Positions 35,612-44,683 of a DNA stretch of 64,000 bases are shown in pieces. The notes below the pieces were generated by a model. The model was not told where the DNA came from. It saw only the letters and a program-made list of their open reading frames with translations, and searched no databases. The translations under genes and the position numbers were made by a program. Numbering within the stretch: position 1 is the first letter of the stretch; the number at the start of each line of letters is the position of its first letter. The stretch covers positions 1 to 64,000 of the forward strand of contig JAHDLO010000015.1 in the NCBI GenBank assembly GCA_018432235.1, read 5' to 3'. This DNA is from Clostridiaceae bacterium (lineage in GTDB: Bacteria > Bacillota > Clostridia > Peptostreptococcales > Natronincolaceae).

Positions 35612-35629
35612 TTGGCATAATATTTGCTT
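35612..35629 (+). promoter_or_regulatory. Sigma-54 (-24/-12) promoter, second operon
   Basis: TTGGCAT-AATAT-TTGCTT, same core as the promoter at 29958. It drives the genes from 35677. Confidence 0.85.
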
Positions 35630-35676
35630 TATAGTATTCTGAAAGCTTTCAAGTAAAACATTTAAGGAGGAGCAAA

Positions 35677-36624
35677 ATGATTAAAAATATTAGCGTTTTA
35701 GGCGCCGGGACTATGGGACATAGCATAGCTAGTGTATTTGCTATGAATGGTTATAAGGTTTGCCTTTATGAAAAGGTGGAAGAGGTTCGTAACAGTGCTA
35801 TGGAAAAAATTAAATTTGCGTTAGAATTTATGGTGAAGGAAAACTATTTAGCTTCCTCCGTAGTAGAATCCGCATTATCCAATATCACAATATATTCGGA
35901 CTTAGTGGAAGCTACAAAAGAGGCGGATTATGTGATTGAATCTGTACCAGAGAATTTAACATTGAAGCAAAATCTTTTCAAGGAGCTAGACGCAATCTGT
36001 CCTAGGAAAACGATTTTTGCCAGCAATACTTCTAGTTTGCCATTGAAGGATATGATGGCCTTTATTTCTGACGATAGAAAAACACGTGCAATGGTTTGTC
36101 ATTGGTATAATCCTGCTCATTTGATGCCGATTGTAGAACTTTCCTGCTTTGAAAATATGGATATGGAAGTATTCGATGAAGTATATGAGGTTTATTGTAA
36201 AATTAATAAACAACCCATTAAGGTTTTAAAAGATATTCCAGGACTTATAGCAAATAGAATGCTTCATGCTTTAGCAAGAGAGGTTTTTTCTCTTATGGAA
36301 ATGGGTGCTGCATCACCTGAGGATATCGACAAAGCACTGAAATTTGGCCCAGGCTTTAGAAGTGCAACAACAGGCATGTTAGAGGTTGCTGATATGGGTG
36401 GGCTCGATATATGGTGTACTGTTCAAGATGGTTTGTTTAAGGAGCTAAATAATTCTGATAAAGCATGTGATATGCTTAGAAATAAGGTTAAGGATGGGAA
36501 GCTAGGTTTAAAAACCGGCGAAGGCTTCTTTCAATATCCTGGTGAAATTAAAGAAAAAGTGCTTAACGACTTCTATAAACGTCTTATTGTACAACTTAAA
36601 ACTAGTCAAGAGTATGTGAGGTAA
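35677..36624 (+). CDS. 3-hydroxyacyl-CoA dehydrogenase-family NAD-dependent dehydrogenase
   Basis: 315 residues, ATG 35677 behind AAGGAGGAG. The N-terminal Rossmann fold is [44 protein letters not shown] (catalytic His) and the C-terminal GLIANRMLHALAREV and GPGFRSATTGMLEVADMGG complete it. The HWYNPAHLMP and GMLEVADMGG segments differ from butyryl-type Hbd (the other copy here reads [10 protein letters not shown]), and length resembles carnitine dehydrogenase-type enzymes that oxidise free 3-hydroxy acids. I infer that it makes the beta-keto acid used by the cleavage enzyme of operon one. Sequence alone does not prove the substrate. Confidence 0.82.
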   Translation: MIKNISVLGAGTMGHSIASVFAMNGYKVCLYEKVEEVRNSAMEKIKFALEFMVKENYLASSVVESALSNITIYSDLVEATKEADYVIESVPENLTLKQNLFKELDAICPRKTIFASNTSSLPLKDMMAFISDDRKTRAMVCHWYNPAHLMPIVELSCFENMDMEVFDEVYEVYCKINKQPIKVLKDIPGLIANRMLHALAREVFSLMEMGAASPEDIDKALKFGPGFRSATTGMLEVADMGGLDIWCTVQDGLFKELNNSDKACDMLRNKVKDGKLGLKTGEGFFQYPGEIKEKVLNDFYKRLIVQLKTSQEYVR

Positions 36625-36679
36625 GAGAAATATTATTTAAGTAATAGCAATTCGACTAAGAAATGGAGGAGTTAGGTAT

Positions 36680-37990
36680 ATGTTTGGTATTTTAGGTTTA
36701 ATTGTGAGTCTTATATTTATTGTATTTTGTGTTTATAGGGGTTGGCATATTATTCCTGTTTCGTTAATAGGTGGCTTGTTTGTTGTATTGACAAATGGTA
36801 TGGAAATATGGCCTGCACTTTCAGTAAGCTATGCTACGGGATTAGGAAATTATGTAGGCTCCTGGTTTTTGATTTTTATTTTAGGTGCTTTTTTCGGAGA
36901 ATTAATGAGTGTTACAGGTTCAGCAAAATCCATTTCTCATAAATTAATGGACGTGATGGGTGTAAAAAGGGCGCCATTGGCATTGGTATTTGCAACTTTA
37001 CTCCTTACTTACGGAGGAGTTAATTCATTTATTGTTGTTTTTACCTTGTATCCAATTGCAGTTGTATTATTTAATGAAGCAAAGCTTCCTAGACGTATAT
37101 TAACTTGTTGTATTTTCTTAGGGCTTGCAACAATAACCCAAACCAGTTTTCCAGGTACCCCTTCAATTCAAAATTTGATACCTGCCGATTTCTTTAAGAC
37201 AACAACTACGGCAGCGCCTTTAATCGGAGTAATTGCGTCCTTAATTTTCTTTATAGCCGGTATGGCCTATATTAATTGGCAAATTAGAATTGCACGTAAA
37301 AAGAATGAAGTTTTTGTACCTATAGAGGCGGAATTGATGGACAATTTAAAAGGAGAAGATGAAAGACAAGGCGTGCCAAACTGGAAGATTGCATTTCTGC
37401 CAATCGTCACTGTAATTGTTTGTATACTAACCTTAAGTAAGATTCTGACTGCTCTTTTTGCTGTATCAATTGGACTAACCGCAGGGATTATTTTAACCTA
37501 TGTGTTAAACTGGAAAAACATCGAAAATCCTGTTGTTACAATGTCAAAAGGCTGTGTTTCAGGTATTATGCCCTTATTAAATACAGCAGCTATTGTAGCA
37601 TATGGTTCCATTGTTAGAACAGCTCCTGCTTTTCAGGATTTTGTTAGTGTTGCCATGAATCTTGATTTTAATCCATATGTTACTGGTGCTCTTGGAGTAA
37701 ATATTATTGCAGGTATTGCAGGTTCTTCTTCTGGAGGATTGATAATTTTTCTAGAAAATATGGGACAGTTTTTATTAGACAAAGGAGCAAATCCAGCAGC
37801 TTTACACAGAGTGCTTTCAATTGCCTCAGGAGGGTTAGATACATTACCTCACAATGGAGCAGTTGTAACCATACTCACTGTACTTGGGACCTCTCATAAG
37901 GAATCCTATAAAGATGTAGCTGCAGTTTGTGTAATTTTACCAATTTTAGTGACGATTGTAGCGGTATTTTTGGCAACTGTTTTATACTAA
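36680..37990 (+). CDS. GntP family permease
   Basis: 436 residues, ATG 36680 behind GGAGGAG. Polytopic membrane protein with about twelve hydrophobic segments; LLTYGGVNSFIVVFTLYPIAVVLF and ITQTSFPGTPSIQNLIP are typical of the gluconate/hydroxybutyrate GntP family (the latter is its conserved amphipathic loop). Such permeases import gluconate, D-3-hydroxybutyrate or related hydroxy acids with protons. Its position between two hydroxyacyl dehydrogenases suggests it imports the 3-hydroxy acid the pathway consumes. A GC-rich palindrome follows before the next gene. Confidence 0.88.
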   Translation: MFGILGLIVSLIFIVFCVYRGWHIIPVSLIGGLFVVLTNGMEIWPALSVSYATGLGNYVGSWFLIFILGAFFGELMSVTGSAKSISHKLMDVMGVKRAPLALVFATLLLTYGGVNSFIVVFTLYPIAVVLFNEAKLPRRILTCCIFLGLATITQTSFPGTPSIQNLIPADFFKTTTTAAPLIGVIASLIFFIAGMAYINWQIRIARKKNEVFVPIEAELMDNLKGEDERQGVPNWKIAFLPIVTVIVCILTLSKILTALFAVSIGLTAGIILTYVLNWKNIENPVVTMSKGCVSGIMPLLNTAAIVAYGSIVRTAPAFQDFVSVAMNLDFNPYVTGALGVNIIAGIAGSSSGGLIIFLENMGQFLLDKGANPAALHRVLSIASGGLDTLPHNGAVVTILTVLGTSHKESYKDVAAVCVILPILVTIVAVFLATVLY

Positions 37991-38060
37991 AGGATAAATT
38001 GAAGCATACTCAAGTATTCTTTGTTATACCAATAGGCGTTTCATTTATTAGGTTGGTTGA

Positions 38061-38080
38061 TAAGGGGGGATTCCCCCTTA
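38061..38080 (+). repeat. GC-rich hairpin inside the operon
   Basis: TAAGGGGGG ATTCCCCCTTA, followed by TTAATTATTT. It lies between the permease and hbd genes and could attenuate read-through or protect the upstream mRNA. Confidence 0.5.
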
Positions 38081-38116
38081 TTAATTATTTAAAAATTATG
38101 TCAAGGAGGTAAGATT

Positions 38117-38959
38117 ATGAAAATATTTGTTTTAGGTGCAGGGACTATGGGCACAGGAATTGTTCAAACCTTCGCAGCGGCAGGCTATAAAGTAATAATG
38201 AGAGATACTGAAGAAAGCTTTGTTAATAGGGGCTTTTCAATAATTAATAAAAATTTGCAAAAGAGTGTTCAAAAAGGAAAAATTACAGAGGATAATAAAA
38301 ATGATATTATATCTAGAATAACTCCTACAACAGATATAAATTTAGCTAAAGATGTTGATTTGGTAATTGAAGCAGCTGTAGAAAATATAGAAATAAAGAA
38401 AGAAATTTTTTCTGAATTAGATGGAATATGTAAGCCTGAGACTATACTTGCTACCAATACATCTTCATTATCTATTACAGCTATTGGAAGTGCGACAAAA
38501 AGGCCAGATAAAGTTATTGGTATGCACTTTTTTAATCCGGTGCCAGTAATGAAGCTAATTGAAGTTATTGTAGGAATAGCCACTTCAGAAGAAACAAAAA
38601 AAATGATACTGGGGCTTTCTAATGATATAGGGAAAAACCCAGTTGAGGTAGAAGAAGCGCCGGGATTTGTAGTAAATAGAATCCTCATACCTATGATAAA
38701 TGAAGCTGTAGGAATACTGGCTGACAATGTTGCTACTGCTGAAGATATCGATTTCGCAATGAAGCTAGGTGCAAATCATCCAATTGGGCCTTTAGCCTTG
38801 GCAGATTTGATTGGTAACGATGTGTGCTTGGCTATTATGGAAACATTATATGGTGAGTTCTGTGATTCGAAATATAGACCACATCCACTACTCAAAAAAA
38901 TGGTTAGAGCAGGCTATTTAGGCAGAAAAAATGGAAAGGGATTTTATAATTACAAGTAA
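38117..38959 (+). CDS. hbd: 3-hydroxybutyryl-CoA dehydrogenase
   Basis: 280 residues, ATG 38117 behind AAGGAGG. Classical Hbd: [20 protein letters not shown] for [14 protein letters not shown], the catalytic [33 protein letters not shown], and a C-terminal [12 protein letters not shown] tail. It interconverts acetoacetyl-CoA and 3-hydroxybutyryl-CoA, linking the acetoacetate made by the cleavage enzyme to butyrate-type fermentation. Last gene of the second sigma-54 operon; a terminator follows immediately. Confidence 0.94.
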   Translation: MKIFVLGAGTMGTGIVQTFAAAGYKVIMRDTEESFVNRGFSIINKNLQKSVQKGKITEDNKNDIISRITPTTDINLAKDVDLVIEAAVENIEIKKEIFSELDGICKPETILATNTSSLSITAIGSATKRPDKVIGMHFFNPVPVMKLIEVIVGIATSEETKKMILGLSNDIGKNPVEVEEAPGFVVNRILIPMINEAVGILADNVATAEDIDFAMKLGANHPIGPLALADLIGNDVCLAIMETLYGEFCDSKYRPHPLLKKMVRAGYLGRKNGKGFYNYK

Positions 38960-38984
38960 TTGTATAATTATAAATTGCAAATAG

Positions 38985-39034
38985 CATAGGGTATTGCAAA
39001 TTATAATTGGAAGCAATGCAATACCCTATTTTTA
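38985..39034 (+). terminator. Rho-independent terminator after hbd
   Basis: ATAGGGTATTGCA (38986-38998) pairs with TGCAATACCCTAT (39017-39029), followed by TTTTTAT. Confidence 0.85.
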
Positions 39035-39192
39035 TCTTATGTGGATCTGACTACTTAATAATCTGGTCAGGATTGTAGCTAGTATTACATGAAGAAAATA
39101 ATTCTTGTGTTATAGCGCAAAGATCGATCGAATGGTGAACTAACGAGGTTGGTCATGTACATTTTATAAAAAGGAATTGGTGAATTTGGTAT

Positions 39193-39250
39193 AAAATAAA
39201 ATAGGGTATTATTTCTTATTGCGTTAAGAAATAATACCCTATTTTATTTT
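39193..39250. repeat. Long perfect inverted repeat (25-bp arms)
   Basis: Arms of 25 bases at 39193-39217 and 39226-39250 are exact complements around an 8-base loop. The core (AGGGTATTATTTCTT) is shared with the terminator at 27920-27962. It may be a bidirectional terminator or a small mobile hairpin. The remaining 39035-39438 region shows no convincing gene. Confidence 0.75.
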
Positions 39251-39438
39251 AAGGTTCTTTTTAAATAAATAGTGAGTTTAGTAGATTTGCAGATGTTGTA
39301 AGGGGAAATAGAGATTCATGCTTTAACAACTGAGGGTGGAGATTCTTCTTAAAAAATAACCCTTCAAAAGCTGTGCTGGAATTGTCGGAAGTCCTTTCTT
39401 CATTTGTGCTATCCTTTTGATTAAAGGGAGCTTATGCC

Positions 39439-39561
39439 ATGAATTTACCGGAAAAATTAAACAATTCTATAGATTATATTGAAGAAAAATTTAAGCTATC
39501 AACAAAGAAGGGAGATGCTAATGAAGCCAAGGATAAAGAAAATATTAACAGAAAACAATGA
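39439..39561 (+). pseudogene. Possible N-terminal remnant of an AraC-type regulator
   Basis: A 40-codon frame, ATG 39439 behind AAAGGGAG, begins NLPEKLNNSIDYIEEKF, like the first helix of AraC-family regulators, then ends in TGA inside the next gene, which uses another frame. The match is short, so this is tentative; it may instead be a leader peptide. Confidence 0.35.
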
Positions 39562-40351
39562 CTTTCAACATATCGAGGTTCTCAAGAGGAATAGGGAGAA
39601 AAGAAATAAATATAATGAATTTTTTGTTGAAGGCGTTAAATCAATAAACTATGCCATCCAATATAATTGGCATATTAAAACCTATGCATATTCAAGGGAG
39701 AAGCCCCTCTCACAATGGGCGTTAGATGTTTTGTCAAATTCAAAAGCAGAGTTGCATTTAGAATTACCCCTAAAGCTAATGAAAAAACTTAGTGATAAGG
39801 AAGAGGAATACTCTGAAATAATAGCGGTTATTGGTATGCCAGAAAATGATTTATCAAGAATCAAGATAAAAGAAGATATGCTGGTTGTTGTATTTGATAG
39901 ACCTTCAAGTCATGGTAATTTGGGTGCGCTTATACGTTCCTGTGAAGCTTTAAACGTTGATGGTTTAATTATTACAGGCCATGCTATAGATTTATATGAT
40001 ACTAAAACCATAAGGTCTAGTATGGGTACCTTCTTTTCAATTCCAATTATTAGGCTGCAGTCCCATAAGGATTTGATACCATGGTTTAATAGCATAAAAC
40101 GCAACATGAATAATTTTAAAGTCATTGGTTCAACCTCTAAAACAAACAAATTTATTATGGATGCTAACTTGATAAATCCGATGGCTCTACTGATTGGAAA
40201 TGAAACACATGGATTAAGTAATAACTATAAAGCAATTTGCGATACGCTTATAAAAATACCTATGAGTGGGCATATTACATCATTTAATGTTGCATGTGCC
40301 GCATCTATAATGCTGTATGAAATTTCAAGACAACGCAATAATATGTTATAG
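39521..40351 (+). CDS. aviRb: SpoU-class 23S rRNA 2'-O-methyltransferase, AviRb-like
   Basis: 276 residues from ATG 39521 (AAGGGAGA upstream); a TTG at 39479 is in frame but unsupported. The SPOUT knot is clear: FDRPSSHGNLGALIRSCEAL (motif 1), LLIGNETHGLS (motif 2) and IPMSGHITSFNVACAASIML (motif 3). An N-terminal substrate-binding region (FFVEGVKSINYAIQYNW) precedes it. GHAIDLYDTKTIRSSMGTFFS closely follows the pattern I recall of Streptomyces AviRb, which methylates 23S rRNA U2479 and confers avilamycin resistance. The neighbour is AviRa-like, which supports that reading. Other TrmH-type methylation remains possible. Confidence 0.82.
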   Translation: MKPRIKKILTENNDFQHIEVLKRNREKRNKYNEFFVEGVKSINYAIQYNWHIKTYAYSREKPLSQWALDVLSNSKAELHLELPLKLMKKLSDKEEEYSEIIAVIGMPENDLSRIKIKEDMLVVVFDRPSSHGNLGALIRSCEALNVDGLIITGHAIDLYDTKTIRSSMGTFFSIPIIRLQSHKDLIPWFNSIKRNMNNFKVIGSTSKTNKFIMDANLINPMALLIGNETHGLSNNYKAICDTLIKIPMSGHITSFNVACAASIMLYEISRQRNNML

Positions 40352-40443
40352 GACGATCGAGATATCCTTATCTTTTTATTTGTTAAGAGTAATTGCTCCT
40401 AAAGTGAAGTTTTCTTGAGAAACTGGGAAAGAGAGAAGGTATT

Positions 40444-41190
40444 ATGAATTATAGATATGCTATAGAAAATAAAAATTATGAAGATTACTCCAGTGGTAGG
40501 GTATTTTACAGTCAGAAAGGAACAACATCATTCCCAGTAAGATTAGCAAGTGAAATATATCAATTATGTAAATCTATTTTGATAGATCAAGGGGTTAATA
40601 GACCCTATGTGTTATATGATCCCTGCTGTGGAGGAGCGTATCTGCTAGCGTCGATTGGTTTTCTTCACGGAGAAGATATATTTAAAATTTATGCGTCTGA
40701 TGTTGACGAAACAATAATCCCTTTAGCCCAGAGAAATTTGCACCTATTAACGCAAGAAGGTATAGATGAGCGTATAAGAGAAATACAGAAAATGATTGGG
40801 GACTTTAGTAAGCTGTCTCACTCAGATGCACTGAAAAGTGCATTAAATTTAAAATCTACACTTGAAATAAAGGATAAATCTATAGAGATTAGATGCTTTG
40901 TTTCAGATGTTACCAAAAATAGAAATCTAAATGACTGTATCGATGGTGCAAATATTATTATTACAGATTTACCCTATGGAGATATTGTTAATTGGAATTG
41001 CATGCAGAATGAAAAAGAAGCTGTAAAAAATTTACTAGACAATCTGCTTCAAATTGCTTCAAAAGAGTCAGTGATTGCAATTATTTCAAAGAGCAAGACT
41101 AAGATAAAACATAAAGATTATAAACAAGTGGAACGGTTTGTAATCGGAAAACGGCAGATAACTATCCTGCAGCCTGATATTAATTTATGA
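40444..41190 (+). CDS. aviRa: AviRa-like 23S rRNA methyltransferase
   Basis: 248 residues, ATG 40444 behind GAGAAGG. Class I Rossmann methyltransferase: FPVRLASEIYQ at about 32-42, motif I region LYDPCCGGAYLLASIGFLHG, ASDVDETIIPLAQRNL (motif II), and TDLPYGDIVNW (the NPPY-type motif IV reads DLPYG). These segments follow the order and wording of AviRa, which methylates G2535 of 23S rRNA in the avilamycin producer. It lies 92 bases after the AviRb-like gene. The two together would modify both sides of the orthosomycin binding region; this is inference from homology. Confidence 0.82.
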   Translation: MNYRYAIENKNYEDYSSGRVFYSQKGTTSFPVRLASEIYQLCKSILIDQGVNRPYVLYDPCCGGAYLLASIGFLHGEDIFKIYASDVDETIIPLAQRNLHLLTQEGIDERIREIQKMIGDFSKLSHSDALKSALNLKSTLEIKDKSIEIRCFVSDVTKNRNLNDCIDGANIIITDLPYGDIVNWNCMQNEKEAVKNLLDNLLQIASKESVIAIISKSKTKIKHKDYKQVERFVIGKRQITILQPDINL

Positions 41191-41212
41191 TCATAGAATG
41201 GAGAGAAATATT

Positions 41213-42151
41213 TTGAAATCATTTAAATTAGATATGGATGTTAATCAAGCAGAAGAAATATTAAAAGAAGTATTTGACGAATCTGTTACGCAGGTTTTTT
41301 CTATTGAAATGGGCCAGTTAAGCAAGGTGTTTAGCTTTATGGCAAAGGATAAATGCTATGTTGTGCACTTTAGGGATAATGAGGAAAGCTTCATTAAGGC
41401 GGATTACATGCATAGAACCTATGGTGACAGATTACCGATCCCCCAGGTAGTAAAGACAGGAAAAATAGACGAAATATGTTTCATTATAAGTGACAAGATT
41501 AAGGGAAAGGCCATAAGCTCTTATTCAGCTTCAGATCAAAGTATTATAATCAATGATGTTGCAAAGCATTTCACAAATATGAGTCAAATTAAAATTGAAT
41601 CATCAAAAGGATTTGGATTGATATCGCCTGATGGTCGTGCTTCACATAAATCATGGGGGGAAGTATTAGCGGAATTTTTTAGAGAAGATCAGGATGGGTT
41701 TTATAAAGACTGGACAAAGCTCTACAAACAAAGCTTTTTAGAAAAATCATTATTTCAAGAAGGGTACTCAGCGATGATGGCGCTTTCCAAGTATTCTCCA
41801 TGTACACCCTGTCTGGTTCATGGTGATTTTCATTTATGGAATTTGCTATCTGATGGAAACAGAGTTACTGGTATTGTTGATTGGGAACTTGCAATGTATG
41901 GAGACTTTATGTTCGATCTTGGGGTATTTCACCTGTGGACGCCTCATTTAGATTTCCCTAGAAAAGTAAGGGATTTATGGCAAGAGTCCGGAAGTGACAT
42001 AATGCATTTTGAAGAAAGACTACGATGCCATATGCTATTTAAAGCAATAGACGGTTTGCGTTTTTATGCCAAACAGGAAGCAAAGCCCAGCTATGACTTT
42101 ATTAGGGAAAAAGTAATGGCTTTACTGAATGGAAATATGAGTGTGAAATAA
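41213..42151 (+). CDS. APH-family phosphotransferase
   Basis: About 312 residues. TTG 41213 has GGAGAG eight to ten bases upstream; ATG 41198 is in frame but overlaps that site. The catalytic loop is LVHGDFHLWNLL (HGDxxxxN, about residue 210 of the long form) and the metal site is GIVDWELAMYGD. The N-lobe is recognisable in YVVHFRD and ISDKIKGKAIS. Family members phosphorylate aminoglycosides, macrolides, choline or other small alcohols. Its position 22 bases after the AviRa-like gene suggests one operon, possibly a multi-drug protection cluster. A fragment of a sister gene lies at 28000-28105. Confidence 0.84.
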   Translation: MKSFKLDMDVNQAEEILKEVFDESVTQVFSIEMGQLSKVFSFMAKDKCYVVHFRDNEESFIKADYMHRTYGDRLPIPQVVKTGKIDEICFIISDKIKGKAISSYSASDQSIIINDVAKHFTNMSQIKIESSKGFGLISPDGRASHKSWGEVLAEFFREDQDGFYKDWTKLYKQSFLEKSLFQEGYSAMMALSKYSPCTPCLVHGDFHLWNLLSDGNRVTGIVDWELAMYGDFMFDLGVFHLWTPHLDFPRKVRDLWQESGSDIMHFEERLRCHMLFKAIDGLRFYAKQEAKPSYDFIREKVMALLNGNMSVK

Positions 42152-42348
42152 AGAGAACATCACTACACTATCTCCAAGTATGCACTATTGCATGAGCCAT
42201 TGCCTAGATGTTAATAGCACATAAATCTGATAAAGGAATATTAAGTTTGTTAAAAATATTAGGTGCTGCTACTTGATTTCATTTATGATTTTGAGTGCAG
42301 CACTTTTTTAGTTAGAGCTATACTATTGAAGTATTTGCATTCATTGGT

Positions 42349-42447
42349 TTAGGGTTTCTTGTCGAATTACGTCGAAGGAATATTGTAGGAATTCATTACT
42401 TTATGTAGAATTGGATATGCTAATTGAGTAGATTATTAGCATTTCAA
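42349..42447. promoter_or_regulatory. 95-bp repeat with tandem Spo0A-box-like motifs, copy 1
   Basis: TTGTCGAATTACGTCGAAGG contains TGTCGAA and, ten bases on, CGTCGAA, matching the Spo0A box. The surrounding 95 bases recur at 44684-44780. No gene was found in 42152-42739 apart from this element; 42545-42600 is unremarkable. Confidence 0.5.
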
Positions 42448-42739
42448 ATAATTAGATCTGAGGAGTGTGTTAGAGGATGCACACAAAATCATATTTATGA
42501 TCATGGTGATTATACAGCGTGTTACCAAAATCTGAGAGGAAAATGAAAGGAGTAACCAGGTTTCGGCAGACTCGAAACGTTCTACGCCATATTAAATGTT
42601 ATAAAAATTAGGCAAAAGGAAATGAGGCTTAATTAATGCCTCTCATAATACCAAGAAGATGTTCTTTTAGATGGAAGGTTACTTTACCCTTCTTAATTAG
42701 GTGTTTAATGTGATTAAAATATTAGGGAGTTGATGTGAT

Positions 42740-43441
42740 ATGTGTACTAGTTTTATAGAACGTAGGGATAGTGTGTTTGTTGCTATGAATTTTGATAACA
42801 ATGGTATGCCATTTAATCTCAAAAAAGACTTTAATAGTTTTGTGGTATTTGTGGACGGAGGAAGAGGAAAATACCCTTCTTTTGGAGTTAACAGTGATGG
42901 CACCTTTATTAATAATTTGATGGTTGATACAAATGGAAAAGGTTTATATAAAAGGGCAAGCAAAAAAGTTACCCATACCTCAAAATTAACAGGGGATGTG
43001 CTCAACGGTATAATTAAACCTGATGAAATAAGCAGATATTTAGAAAATATTGAGGTTGTGAATGGTCCTGATTTCAGTGTTCACAACATGATTGCTGATA
43101 GGCTGGGTAATGCTTGGATTGTCGAACCAGGACGAGGGGTAATTTGTAGTCCTGCCAAAGAAACACCGAATTATGTGATGTCAAACTTCTCATTGTGTGA
43201 TTATAAAGAAAGTGGAGAATTGAAAGGTGATGGTCTCGATAGATATCAAACCGCAAAGAAGCTGTTGGATAAGTCGGATGATTTAGATGTGGATTCAGCT
43301 TTTCAAATATTGGAGGCTGTAAAGCAAAGTAGTGGTGAGTGGACAACATCTTTTTCTATGGTTTATTCGCAGAAGGAAAACGCTGTGTATTATTGCCTGA
43401 ATGGTGATTTTAAAAACATTTCAAGACATTCGTTTATATAG
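42740..43441 (+). CDS. Linear amide C-N hydrolase (C45/choloylglycine-hydrolase-like, Ntn)
   Basis: 233 residues, ATG 42740. The second residue is Cys (MCTSFIERRDSVFVAMNFD), which would become the N-terminal nucleophile after Met removal, as in Ntn amidases such as penicillin V acylase and bile-salt hydrolase. The FAMNFD-like VAMNFDNNG and NGPDFSVHNMIADRLGNAWIVEPG segments fit the acyl-CoA:6-APA/C45 branch. It is shorter than bile-salt hydrolases (about 320). No signal peptide, so cytoplasmic. It probably cleaves an N-acyl amide; substrate unknown. Confidence 0.78.
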   Translation: MCTSFIERRDSVFVAMNFDNNGMPFNLKKDFNSFVVFVDGGRGKYPSFGVNSDGTFINNLMVDTNGKGLYKRASKKVTHTSKLTGDVLNGIIKPDEISRYLENIEVVNGPDFSVHNMIADRLGNAWIVEPGRGVICSPAKETPNYVMSNFSLCDYKESGELKGDGLDRYQTAKKLLDKSDDLDVDSAFQILEAVKQSSGEWTTSFSMVYSQKENAVYYCLNGDFKNISRHSFI

Positions 43442-43620
43442 TAGCTTAGCTTAAGATGTTAGTTCCTTAATACTCTTCTAAAAAAATGTGAAGCCCCTTA
43501 TCTTCATCCTTATATAATGCTGTATCAGTTGTTGTCATGGTTTTGAAAAAGAGGAGAAGTCAGGCGGTATTTTGTAGCAGTTTGATAATGCTGACAATAG
43601 ATTATTTATCGGAGGTTAAC

Positions 43621-44679
43621 ATGAGTAAAATCATAGAAATTGTTGAGAACAAAAAGCATTATGAGGGCATTACACTTACGGAACGTATGGCAGAATGTCA
43701 TACATCAGCAATCAGCATAACAATAATTGAAAACTTTGAAATTTGTGAGACATATACTCACGGGGTAAAACGAAGGAGGACAAAAGAAAAGTTAACGGCG
43801 GATACGCTTTTTCAAGCAGGTTCAATTAGTAAGCCAGTATTCGCTGCTGCTGTCATGCGTTTAGTCGAAGGCGGAGCGCTGAATATAGATACAGACATAT
43901 CTGAATATCTTGTTGATTATAATGTGCCCACATACGATAATCAAAAACATAAAATCACTTTGAGGCAGATATTAAGTCATCACGCCGGCTTGAATCTTCA
44001 TGGCTTTGCTGGTTATCAACAAGGACAAAAAATACCCACGATTGAACAAATATTAAAGGGAGCATTTCCCTCAAACCATTTAAGATTAAAGTTAATTAAA
44101 GAGCCTGAAAGTGGATTTCAGTATTCTGGTGGCGGATATATTCTTGCTCAAAAAATCGTTACAGATGTCTGCCAACTTAATTTTTGTGATTTGATGAATG
44201 ATTTAGTTCTATCGCCATTTCGCATGGTACACAGTACTTTTGCCCAACCTCTACCGAAGGATAAATCCCATGATATCGCTTTCGGCTACAATCCTCATAA
44301 CCTACAATTAAGAGGGGGATACAACATAATGCCAGAATTATCGGCTGCAGGCTTGTGGACGACATCCTCAGACCTTGCGGCATTTGGCATTGAAATAATG
44401 AAGGCATTAAAAAATGAAAGTGCATTGCTTAAAAGAAATACGGCGGAGCTAATGACAACAAAAGCATATGTAAATTCACCGTATGGGTTAGGTTTTGCCG
44501 TAAATCAAAGTAAAAAGGGATTAACATTTGGACATGGCGGTTCAAATTTTGGTTTTCGTTCTAATATGGTTTTTTGCCCTGATGATGGTTCTGGTATTGT
44601 TGTAATGCAAAATTCAGACATAGGAATGGGCATCCGTAATGAAGTCACTAATGCTTTCAAAGAAATATTTGCTTGGTGA
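43621..44679 (+). CDS. Beta-lactamase-fold serine hydrolase (class C/PBP4-like)
   Basis: 352 residues from ATG 43621, with GGAGG at 43611-43615; in-frame starts upstream lack a ribosome site. Serine nucleophile in GSISKPVFA (SxxK, about residue 67), YSGGGY as the second motif (the usual Asn is Gly) and HGGSNFG in place of KTG. It lacks a signal peptide, so it is likely a cytoplasmic esterase or peptidase rather than a secreted beta-lactamase. The AFGY and ELSAAGLWTTSSDLAAFG segments are typical of this family. Followed by the second copy of the 95-bp repeat. Confidence 0.86.
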   Translation: MSKIIEIVENKKHYEGITLTERMAECHTSAISITIIENFEICETYTHGVKRRRTKEKLTADTLFQAGSISKPVFAAAVMRLVEGGALNIDTDISEYLVDYNVPTYDNQKHKITLRQILSHHAGLNLHGFAGYQQGQKIPTIEQILKGAFPSNHLRLKLIKEPESGFQYSGGGYILAQKIVTDVCQLNFCDLMNDLVLSPFRMVHSTFAQPLPKDKSHDIAFGYNPHNLQLRGGYNIMPELSAAGLWTTSSDLAAFGIEIMKALKNESALLKRNTAELMTTKAYVNSPYGLGFAVNQSKKGLTFGHGGSNFGFRSNMVFCPDDGSGIVVMQNSDIGMGIRNEVTNAFKEIFAW

Positions 44680-44683
44680 TCGC

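Noticed and set aside
42545..42620. Eroded attC-like end (CGAAACGTTCTACGCC) before the Ntn hydrolase
   Set aside because: Only about ten bases resemble a closing box, with no hairpins or complementary partner.
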